Made by a program: the position numbers and the translations under genes. A stretch of 64,000 bases of DNA from Plasmopara viticola (Eukaryota > Oomycota > Peronosporomycetes > Peronosporales > Peronosporaceae): positions 1,364,001 through 1,428,000 of the forward strand of contig MBPM02000007.1 of NCBI GenBank assembly GCA_001695595.3, read 5' to 3'. Positions 36,244-45,656 of the stretch are shown one piece after another; position 1 is the first letter of the stretch; every line of letters begins with the position of its first letter. The notes below the pieces were generated by a model. The model searched no databases. It was not told where the DNA came from and saw only the letters and a list, made by a program, of their open reading frames with translations.

Positions 36244-37845
36244 CAAAGAGAATCCAACAGCACCCGGTTCTTCCTCCCCAACTAATTCCCCGTCACTATG
36301 ATTTAGCGTTGCCTGGACATCAAGATCATTGCGAGAACCAGTCATCTTCTTAGCTCTCAAAGACCCCTCCGAGCCGGACGTTAAGAAAGTACTTGAGGGC
36401 GTCGTGTCCGCCAACCCAGTCAATTCAGCTTCCGGATCTTTTAATACGAGGCCTGAGCTTTTCACAAGCAACTTGAACTGCCGAAAAAGCTCTCGGATCT
36501 CGTGCACGCTAGTAAGTCGAAGAATCTCGTCCTCGATAGTTTGCGTTGGTGCATCAATATACCGTCGCACCATTTGCTGCAATGCCCGCTTTTGTTCCGG
36601 CGTGTGCTCATCGTATACAATCGCCGATCGTTCGACCAGTGCGTCATGCATGATTAACTCGTGCTTTAACTCTCGAATCTGTCGTTCGTACTTCCGTACT
36701 AACAGGATCGGGTCCGTCTCGACAATTGTAGCGACTTCGTTCTGGACTCGCATCATTCGTTGCGCTAACTTTAACGTCGAAATCGTCTCTTCTAAATGAC
36801 GTTTTTCACCGCAGATACATGCAAACATCAGTGTGTTGGAGTTGCCTCCCAATGAGTCTTTCAGAACGTTCGTCAGCTTGGTTTGACGGTACGGAATGTG
36901 ACGGAAGTCTCGAGAGCCTAGCGCCACGATACACTGCTCTAAGAAGCTTAAACTCTGATTAATGTACATCGATTCCTTCCGTATGGTCGAAGACAAGTCT
37001 GCTTTTCGATTCTTTAAGCTTTTCGACTCTTCATCAATCGTTTTCTTGAGCCGCTCGCTTCCTGCAAGATCGACAAGATGCAACTTACTCAGCGTAACCC
37101 GCTCCGTACCCCCAACGCGCGATTTTTGGGCAATATGGAACGTCAGTATACAATGACTTCGATTCGATCGCTTGTTCAATTGATGTTCAGCCACTGTACG
37201 CTGTAACTCTCCATAGAAAAGCTGATCTAAAGCTTCCTGTTCAGAGTGGACCTCTACTTGAGTTAATCCACGTACATTTGTTCCATGTGTATCCTCGACC
37301 ACCACAAGGTCTCCGCTATTCCCTCGGACCGGATCACTTGCTTGTGTCTCTAATAGATTATAAATGCGATCATTGTAGATTTCCATATACGATACACGAA
37401 CCGTAAACTGTAACTCAATCCGATTCTCAATCTCTTGAAATAATTGCGCAATAGCACGGGGTGCAATTCCTCGATACTGGTAATTGTGTGTATCGCCAAT
37501 CATGGTAAAACTTTTGCCCGCTCCAGTCTGCCCATATGCCAAGATCGTTCCGTTCGTACCTTCCACCACCGCACTGTAAACAATGTCACGTGCAATGGCT
37601 TCGTATACGCGATCTTGGCAGGCATTGTGTAAAATTTGGTAAAACTTGAATTGCCAACATTCCTTGCGGTTTGAAGGTCCTGCGTCCGTTTTGGGGGGTG
37701 AAAAGCCACCGGAAGCTGCCGCCAGGGCGGCTGCCCCACTGTATACGGTTATCGTACCGTCATCTGGATTGATTTGTAGCTGATGGGTAGCAAAATTTGC
37801 CGTTGGTCGCGTGCGAATGATCACTTTGACACCATTGCGACCCAT
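36238..37845 (-). CDS. Kinesin-9 family motor domain (gene frameshifted downstream)
   Basis: The 535-residue frame encodes an N-terminal kinesin motor. The P-loop GQTGAGKS is at residues 105-112, switch I NKRSNRSH at 224-231 (canonical NxxSSRSH, with one Ser replaced by Asn), switch II DLAGSE at 259-264, and the microtubule-binding stretch YRQTKLTNVLKDSLGGN at 319-335. The sequence around GTNGTILAYGQTGAGKSFTM and NYQYRGIAPRA points to the kinesin-9 (KIF9/KIF6) group, which acts in motile flagella. Residues 370-535 are a partial neck and coiled coil. The frame ends at a TAG exactly where the family sequence continues in another frame, and a second shift follows. Together with the two fragments downstream the gene would span 35388-37845 (about 810 codons). 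It is either a young pseudogene or two assembly errors; the motor itself is undamaged. Confidence 0.85.
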   Translation of the reverse strand: MGRNGVKVIIRTRPTANFATHQLQINPDDGTITVYSGAAALAAASGGFSPPKTDAGPSNRKECWQFKFYQILHNACQDRVYEAIARDIVYSAVVEGTNGTILAYGQTGAGKSFTMIGDTHNYQYRGIAPRAIAQLFQEIENRIELQFTVRVSYMEIYNDRIYNLLETQASDPVRGNSGDLVVVEDTHGTNVRGLTQVEVHSEQEALDQLFYGELQRTVAEHQLNKRSNRSHCILTFHIAQKSRVGGTERVTLSKLHLVDLAGSERLKKTIDEESKSLKNRKADLSSTIRKESMYINQSLSFLEQCIVALGSRDFRHIPYRQTKLTNVLKDSLGGNSNTLMFACICGEKRHLEETISTLKLAQRMMRVQNEVATIVETDPILLVRKYERQIRELKHELIMHDALVERSAIVYDEHTPEQKRALQQMVRRYIDAPTQTIEDEILRLTSVHEIRELFRQFKLLVKSSGLVLKDPEAELTGLADTTPSSTFLTSGSEGSLRAKKMTGSRNDLDVQATLNHSDGELVGEEEPGAVGFSLA

Positions 37846-39297
37846 TTTTCAAATAAAGTAATGGAACCAAAGTGGTTTCCAATGTCGTACTCACACGGCA
37901 AATTGACTAACAATAGCGTCTAAATTGAGAAAAGAGTTCACGTCAAGTTCCTGGACTTTGAAGGCCGGACTGCGATGCAGTCCGGCCTGCATGAGTCACA
38001 GCTTTGGAAACACCTTAAGCCTTCATGTTCGATGTCATTTGAATTAACAATTTTGTAACATCTACGCAGGCCTAGTTTAAGCTCTTCATTTGTACCCAAT
38101 TCATTGTCGAAGTATAATAAAACAAGGAACGAGGTAAGCTCATAGTGTCCGAGTACCACCACCTCCAGCGTGAGCACGCTACATCGTCGGCGGATGACTC
38201 GGATGCTCATAGAACGCACTCATGTAGCTCCAGTGAGAGTAAGGCCTTAAGACAGCTTACTAAATCAATCTTTGTTTCTCTTGATTGAAGCGGTGGCCAG
38301 ACTTTTATCCCTTTATTTACTTAACGCAGTCCAAGATTATGGTCATTATCTTGTTTCGAGAAAGAGCTTTCCAACTGCAGCAACCTTTTGCTGACCACGC
38401 CGGTAGAGCCAAAATAAAAGACGTGCGCCATCAGCTCTAACCCTCAGACGCGGAAGGGTCACATCAGAAACTGCCGGAATATGTGGGCAGCCTGGGTTTT
38501 CGAACTAGTAGAATGGCTTTGCAACAAAAACGGTTACGGCAGCAACCGTAGCAATGCTTATTGGTATCATATGTAATACCAAATGAAGCCATCTGAAGCA
38601 GCAATTGGTACATGAACAGAAGCAGACACTAGTACCAAATTTACAAGCCTGTTGACTTATGAAGGAAGCACTAAGCGTGATATCAAGTCGAAAGAAACGC
38701 TGAACCTATAAGAAAAACATGGCATAAAAAAATAAACAAACGCAGTGCGTCTCAAATTTTGGTCCAACTTTAATACATTGCCAAAGCATTTTAGCGGCAT
38801 GTCATACTTATGGCGGCTTAGAATTAAAATGGGCTTGCAACTGGCCAAATTTTTAGTAAACCTCATTGCTTAACGACCCCACGTCAACATTATCAATAAG
38901 GGAGGAATAATGTCAGGCTTTTCGTATGCAAAACAAGCCTTATAGAAGGCTGTTCCCGAAATCGCACGAAAGAAAACGTATTTTCTGCTTATCTCGTTGC
39001 AGACGCCGCAACGCATTTACCCAATCGCAAAACGTTTGTGTAGTGCTTGCGAGCTACATGATTTTATCCTTTCGTCCTCAAACAACATGAAATATTTATT
39101 ATCCATCTTAAAAGCTTTCTTGATTAGTGATCAGATTAAGCATTTCATAATACCTCCTAGCTGATTGATACAATAGCCACGTTGGAATTTCGTGTGTAGA
39201 TAAAACATAACCATTTACCTTCTTGTATTACTTTGAAGTCAACAGCCTTTACGACACCTCTAAACTGCATTACAATGTAATTCCCAGTAAAGTCAAC
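37846..39297. other. Intergenic between kinesin and EER protein
   Basis: The first 100 bases hold the kinesin 5' region, with tcaatttg on the minus strand about 60 bases before the ATG, similar to the CAATTTG flank of oomycete initiators. A perfect GC-rich hairpin lies at 37963-37987. No other gene is supported. Confidence 0.4.
37963..37987. repeat. Perfect 11-bp GC-rich hairpin
   Basis: ggccggactgc and gcagtccggcc flank a 3-base loop (gat). The stem has no mismatch and is far more GC-rich than its surroundings. It lies about 120 bp upstream of the kinesin start. It could be a transcript structure or a transposon trace; no function is shown. Confidence 0.7.
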
Positions 39298-39864
39298 TCA
39301 GCCTGTTCTTTTTGGATATGCAATTGCCAGAAAATATATAGCAACCCCAAATGCTGCGAGTCCTACAGCATACCAAACCCAGCGTACGCTATTCGCTGAC
39401 TTTCCGCGCCAGAGACCGCCAGACTTGACCACGGACTTGCCAAGGTTTTCAACAGTATTGTCATTGACATTGAGCTTCCCGCTTCTCGCCTGGTTTGTGA
39501 GATCAATGACGTCTTTGTTCTTCAGAATGGCCGCTAGGGCTTCGGGGTCTTTCTGGATGGATACGGCTCGGCGAAGGGTTTTGTCATCCACACTTAAAGT
39601 TTTAGCCAGCTTGTCGTCGATCTCCTTCGTCTTGGACGAAAATTTGAAGTTTTTGAAGAATTTAGGCATCCGCTCTTCTTCGTTGGCATCCCCTTCTGCC
39701 GAATTTGCAAACTTATTGTCAGTAGGCCCTTGCTTGTCGAAATCGGCAGATGAGGAGCTGGAGTGATTGCTGAGCTCCGGGGTCTGTACTGTTGCACTCA
39801 CTGGCACGAGGTGCAGTATAGCGACGGTGGTCACAATTAGTGCCAAAAAAGTACTCGCATGCAT
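39298..39864 (-). CDS. Secreted EER-motif effector-like protein with C-terminal membrane segment
   Basis: The product has 188 residues. Residues 1-24 form a signal peptide (MHASTFLALIVTTVAILHLV then PVSA). A Ser-rich acidic linker follows, with an EER motif (NEEER, residues 61-65) and no RXLR before it. The region 66-150 is basic and helical. Residues 162-183 (starting WVWYAVGLAAFGVAIYF) form one membrane span, followed by the short tail PKRTG. The frame is open 71 codons further upstream, but the ATG at 39864 gives the signal peptide and is preferred. In downy mildews EER proteins without RXLR are accepted effector candidates; the membrane tail suggests action at a host membrane, which is inference. 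The region 88-140 resembles no domain I can name. Confidence 0.8.
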   Translation of the reverse strand: MHASTFLALIVTTVAILHLVPVSATVQTPELSNHSSSSSADFDKQGPTDNKFANSAEGDANEEERMPKFFKNFKFSSKTKEIDDKLAKTLSVDDKTLRRAVSIQKDPEALAAILKNKDVIDLTNQARSGKLNVNDNTVENLGKSVVKSGGLWRGKSANSVRWVWYAVGLAAFGVAIYFLAIAYPKRTG

Positions 39865-40464
39865 GGCAAGCCAGCAAGTCGCAGTCAATTGGAGTCGTTT
39901 CACGCGGCACGAATGGTTGTAACTCGAGGGAGTTAAATCGAAATAAAGGTTTTTGGGGCAATGCCGTCGGACATGGATTTTATATACAATGGAAGGGCGA
40001 ATTACACACTTTACAAAGAAAAGAATTATTAGAATGCCAAGTGTTGTATGCATCCTACAATGGCTGCGCTTTTGCATTCTTGAGCATCAGAAATTTCATC
40101 GTGTGTTTGTGTTGCCTTTCCCGAGTCATTTTATGTAGTAGATCATGTCCTTACTCCTCAAGGCTAGCTATTGTAGGTCAAGCTATGTAGTAATTAATAT
40201 TTAGCAGGCAATTAATTTAAAGCTTTTTTCGCTCACAAATAGAGTCATATTGAATTGGTGTAGTAATATTTGATAATAATAATGCAAAGCTCGTCAACAA
40301 AAGCAATGCCCACCCCCATTAGCTGACCGTGCACTGGTCTAGCTAGATATGAAGCCACTTTTACCTTCAGCGATTCCAAAATGTCTATTCCGATATACAA
40401 CAACTTCGTGACCGTGCTATGGCTCTCATTGCTTTTAATTGCCAACATTTGTAAACGCAAGCTT
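39865..40464. other. Intergenic upstream of EER protein
   Basis: No gene is supported. The minus-strand frame is open upstream of the EER gene but its translation lacks any domain and is taken as 5' flank. Confidence 0.4.
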
Positions 40465-40786
40465 GGAAAAAGGTTGGGGTGACGCCCTCCTTCCAAGCGC
40501 GGGGGCTAAATGCTCGCGCGCTTCGGGCAGAAGCTCTCGGGCATCTGCAGGTCTCTAACGAGTCTCACCCTCGACGCGACGGTCTCCAGCACCAGGGCGC
40601 CACCTGGGCTCTTACCAAGTCAGAGATAAACAAATTAATGGAAGACCCTCACGACCTCGGTGCTGGCTGCACTGCCCGCCGAACGAGACCCGACGTATGC
40701 GGACACCACTCTATGCCGTGGACTAGCCAGACTGAGCCTAGCACGTGCATAACTTGGCAACGCGATAACGTAATATATTACATTAC
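40465..40786 (+). mobile_element. Short LINE-derived non-autonomous element (copy B)
   Basis: About 322 bp: the first ~130 bp match the 5' end of the LINE at 33541, about 30 bp match a segment of its RT C-terminal region (cttaccaagtcag), and the last ~145 bp match its 3' end. Two deletions thus removed nearly all coding sequence. It is very similar to the copies at 50376 and 49391 and has the same junctions. The tail is TAATATATTACATTAC. No flanking target-site duplication of its own was found. Confidence 0.85.
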
Positions 40787-41400
40787 AAGTCATATCATAT
40801 ATAGCTACCATTAAAGCTTTTTAATTAACAGAGCATGCACTTCTCATTGACCCCAACTAAAAATTTTGGCAGTCGCACTCGAATATATTTCTAGCACGCG
40901 CACGTCGGTCGATATTATGCAGCGTTGTTGCTGCTTTTTGCGCTGCATGAGCCGTCTACAGCTTAAACGCAACTTGTGTTTTCATAGTTGTGCTACGGGA
41001 TTTTATACTCTTCTTAAGATCTACCGTTAAGTCTTCTTAGCCATGTCACATTGTCCAGTAATCTTATAGGCCCACTCGCCGTGGTCGGTGAAGAAACAGG
41101 AAAAAGTAAGCCTAAGCGTTCGAGGCATTTCTTCTCTTCTTTATCGCTCAAAGGTGAAGACGTGTCTGTAAGCACCGGGTGACAGAAAGCGATAGCCAAA
41201 AAGGAAGCAAAGAAGGGTGGGTCATTTAACATTATATGGATGCCTTAACCCGTGGGGAGACATTTCCACCGAAAACGGTCTCAATTTTAGCAGCTGCGCC
41301 TTTGCATCTTGGGCGGCGTGTAAAATTTGTTCGCAAATGAGGCACTGGGGCAAAGAATAATTAAGATAATCCTTTTGGTCCAATACGACGGGAAACGTCT
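40787..41400. other. Intergenic, nothing recognised
   Basis: No gene, RNA or repeat apart from the 12-bp phrase at 40787-40798 that also flanks the LINE at 33541. Confidence 0.4.
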
Positions 41401-41700
41401 GCAAATCGCTTGACTTGGTCACCACTGAGAAAGTCTTTAAAACCTTTGTCATCTTTATTTTCGTGGATGTTCGGTACATCTCATTGTTATCCCGGACGTA
41501 TAATTGCATAGGCTTCCTTCAAAGAGCCGAACACACAACAAATCTGAGAGCATTCTTTACCACTTTTTTGCGTGACATTTGGCGACTGGCATCTATGATT
41601 TGCCTCATCAGTCGATCTAGAGATCGTATCTTTCTAGCCACGACGTACTCGAGACTGAATCATACTTGTCTATGTCAAGGACGAGAAACGACATTGTGAT
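41400..41700 (+). mobile_element. Possible Gypsy integrase fragment
   Basis: The plus-strand frame reads TEKVFKTFVIFIFVDV and later YLSMSR (other frame). The same phrases, in diverged form (EKVFEFFVTIIFMEL and SYLSMSRQGND), occur on the minus strand at 54720-55030. The pattern resembles the integrase core of Gypsy elements, but the identification rests on shape and on the two copies matching each other. Confidence 0.4.
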
Positions 41701-44700
41701 TTCGGAATCCTCAACTTCTCAGCCGTATTAACTTCGACTTTTGAGACGTTGAGAGCCATCTTCTTTAACGGTCAAAGCAAAAGACTGCCGTTATACCGTG
41801 TTGTTATATGAAGCATAAGTCAGACCATTTGGCTGACAATCATCTTTTGTCGGTGTGTAAAGTTTTGCTTGCCACGTATCAAGACTCGAAAATAGATTTT
41901 CAACGCTCGGACACTTGCGTGATTAAACAGCAGTCCATCTCTGTGAATCTCTTCTTCGAAAATTGGTAGGTTTTCTTGCTTTAACCTCAAGAGTCTAGTA
42001 TTGGCGAGAAAAACAACATCTACTGTCTTGGCTGCGGAAAGCAAGGGTACATGATCCTTACCTGTCTCGAAAGGGTCTTAAAAAAGAAATTTGTCTTGCC
42101 TAAAGGCATCAAAAGAGTGATGACAGAAATCGCGTTTTTAACGTCGAGAAAACATTGACAGCAGGAGAAGCGGGTGACATACGTGGAAGTAATGAAGTTG
42201 TAGTGTTGTGTGTAAAGTTGATACACACAATGGGAGTTTAGTCCGAGCCAGGGAGTTCATAGACATTCCTCTTATAGGTCACGACAAGGATCTGTCGTCA
42301 TTTTAGAGGGGCGAGACTTTCGGTGGACTATATCCTCTTTCAGTTCTCTCTTCTTCATTGCGCACAGCTTTTTAATGTGATGAGTGCGGAGCGGATATAC
42401 CCCTATAAACACAGTCACTTGACCTTGTTAAAAGAGTGATGGACCAGTATTAATAGCCGTCAACTCCCTCAGTGAGCATGTAATTAAATACAAGGCCTTT
42501 TTTTCTCGCTTAATGGCTAGAGTAGAGTAATATAGGTGTGGTCTACCAGGTAATAGGGTGCAAATGCCACGTGCAACGGAGCATTCGTGATCAAGATCGC
42601 CTTGGTAACTCTCATATAAGAAGAATCGTTTCTATCTCTAATCCGATCAAAAGTGGAAGCCTAAAGCTCCACGTCACAATAGGTGATTCCATCAAAGCAA
42701 CCGGAGGCGGTACTATCTGAACCCTAAGCACAACCTTTGCGTATAGAGTTCAAGCAACGTGGTGCGCTCTAGCCCGCAAGGCATCAGGAAAGGGTCCACA
42801 TTCTCAGGTCTATATAGAAGCCCGCAGCTTTCCTGCAAATTTTTAACCGATAGAATAGGAAAAGTTGTTCAACATCATTGCGAGAAACCAGCCAGTCAAC
42901 CTACACGCCTGAGCATTGATTGACTGCAAGTATTTCCAGGTATGACCAGGCCACACAGCACATTGCACAGAGAAAGCATGCCGAAAAACCACAAGCTTTC
43001 GGTAAACGACCGCCCATTAGCCTTATTCTTATGAAAGCTGTTTATCCACGGCAATCTATAAAAATATGGCTCTATTTCTTTTTGTTTTGTCTTCACCATC
43101 TCTGCGGCCTTCCAAACAGGTCGTAACATGTCTACCCTTACGCAATTCAGGCAAACGGCTTTGTAAGACGGTCACGCTCTAATAGTGCAAGCCGCCATAT
43201 CCCTTGACTTATGAGCGTATACGTGAAGTTCGAGCCTTCCTTGCTTGCAAGCAAGAAAGCTTCTGTGCCGGCGAAGCTCAAATTTTGTCAGCAAAAGTAC
43301 TTCTGCTCTCCAAAGACCTTTTCTTATACCAGTACATGAAACACTCTAGTAATGTGGGCTTACGGGTGAGTGTCCACGGTCTCCCATGGTAAGGTAGTCC
43401 GTATGCCACGCACCTCTGAACTTTAATTAGCATGACGGCCATGAAAGCCTTGATCCAAAAGTAAATTTTTGACACTCGATTATTTCAACGAAAGCTAAAA
43501 CGGCTTATACCGTACAGTAGGTGCTCCCGCTGAGGCTATCGGAGCATGTGCTACCTGTGTGCTAAATCATAATAGAGATTGAACATCGTGATGCATTATA
43601 GCTGCTTGGTTGCATGCTTTCTCCTGCCCATAGAGCCCAGCAACTTCCGAGCAGGAAGAACTACTCGACCGACATTTGTGGGGAGAGACTTCTGTCCATC
43701 TTGGAATCTTTGCGAGGATTGAAGCAGCCAATTTACCTAGCATAAAGTACGAGAGTGACCGGTTGTAAGTAGAGCACACAACACCTTGCGCAGAGGAAGC
43801 ATGTGGAAAGATGTATGATCTTTGGAAAATGATCATTATTCTTTTTCGGTCTCAAAGAAAAATATGTCGCACTTTGAAGATATAAAACTACATTCTACCA
43901 TAGTCAATTTCTTATATGCCAAACTAGATTTTTGGCAGGGACTGTATCCATTGCGTATCCTTCAAAACACCTCAGAATGTAAATTGGTATCAAAGCAAAC
44001 AGAATGCGTAAAAGGCATATTTTTATAGCTCATTTAGAAAGCCTTTGCCACCAAAGCTCGGCTTGTAGCTAGTTTGGTGTTTCTGTACTGTTATAAACAT
44101 GTATTTCAAATAATAAGGCACCTTCCTAGATATCTTATGACTGCGTTATTTAATAATTTTTGTAGCTTGCAGCGTTGATCGCGATAATCTGTAAATTCGT
44201 CGATTGCTCAAGCGAGCGTATTCAAAGTGACATTTTCATGCTTTAACCTGATATTTGACTGGGGGAAAGAGATGATAATACAGAGGTCTTTTTAGAAATA
44301 GCATGCTGACATCCTAACAACAACATCACCTTGTTATATGACTATCTCAAGATACACTTGATTTGTCGGAGCAACACTACGTAGCATTGTTTCGATATGA
44401 TTTTGAATCTTTTCTTCGCGACTTATTGGAGCCTCCATTGAAGGTGTATCAAAGTGCTTGCAAACTTTGTAATAAGTTCAAGATACACACCCCAACCGTT
44501 ACGATACCAGGTGAGGAAAGCTTAAAGGTTAAATCTTGTCGTTTACATTGCAGATAGTGCGAAAAAATAAGGTTGTTAGCTATTGTTCTGCCAGTCGGGT
44601 ATTCATTCCATGGTATGCTTCCATACATCCCTTCTATTTATTAATAGCAAAGACATTCTTTCCAATTTTCTTTTGCGCTCAATAAAAACTACTTGTTTCG

Positions 44701-45300
44701 TATTCTCGCTTAATTGATTGTGAAGTCTTTCTTAGCATTAGCACATCACGATACACTGATCAGTCATTGCCCTCTTGTAAGCTTTTTTTGCTTGCAATAC
44801 ATAAGATTTTTTTTTTTTAGTACGTTAAGTTATGCCCGTCATTTTTTTCTTGCAATGACAGTACGAAAAAATTAATCAAACTTTACCATCGGAGAAAGAC
44901 GTTAAGTGTACAATTTCTATAATAGCATAACAACCAACCATTTCCTCTCTTCTAGCCCTAAAGTATACATCTTATTACGTCACAAATAAATAAGTTTACA
45001 TTAAATCCTCATCACGTTACAATAAAATAATCTCCCAGCCATACGAAGTTACCTTGACACGTCGCAATAAAATTATTCTCCCAGCCGTCAAAACGAAATT
45101 CTATGGTCAACACGGTACAGATCGCTTTGGCAAGGATTTGCTGCATTAATGGCAAACGACAAATTGCTGTGCCTTTCTATAACTTAAGACAAGGCGCAAA
45201 AAGCGTCAAATCAACACACTTTGAAAAATAGAGTCTCAGACGCGGTAAGCACTGATCGTTTGTCGAGATATTAAGTGTACACAGCAAATATTCAGTTTGG
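41700..45300. other. Intergenic, retroelement crumbs
   Basis: No intact gene. The minus strand at 42896-43129 reads FFGMLSLCNV, and 50810-50990 (plus) reads FSGMLSLCEM; both resemble the VMPFGLCNAP box of Gypsy RT. The segment near 43740-43810 is related. The rest holds only short frames. Confidence 0.35.
45013..45095 (+). repeat. Two-unit tandem repeat, 46 bp period
   Basis: caataaaataatctcccagcc (first unit) and caataaaattattctcccag (second unit) recur at a spacing of about 46 bp, with similar flanks. It is a local duplication with no coding content. Confidence 0.65.
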
Positions 45301-45656
45301 GGAGGTCAGGGTGATCTTTTGCAGTCAGCATTTGCAGAGGTGCTTTGAAGTAATTGATAAGTAAGAATGATGGCATGTAAATTTTGTCACATTACGTGCA
45401 CAAATTTGAGTGGTCTTAACTTTTGTCGCTTGCTCGTCAGGAGGTTTGTGCCTTGTGTGTGCAGCGCCCACTACCTGATCTTGCTTTGTTTTTCCGCAAC
45501 ACAACTTGATGAACACGCAAATCCTTCAAGGGCACAGGAAGGTAAGAAGCGACAAGTAAGAGAAGACAACGAAAGGTCTTTGATGTGCAAAGTGTACAGA
45601 TGTAAATGAGCCAATGCACGCAGCTGCATTGGGCGCTATGAACGGACATCATCCCA

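Noticed and set aside
36232..36250. A small intron joining the kinesin motor to its stalk
   Set aside because: The only GT...AG span near the junction is about 13 bases, far too short for an intron.
39865..40077. 71-codon in-frame extension of the EER protein gene
   Set aside because: It would bury the signal peptide inside the protein and has no recognisable domain.
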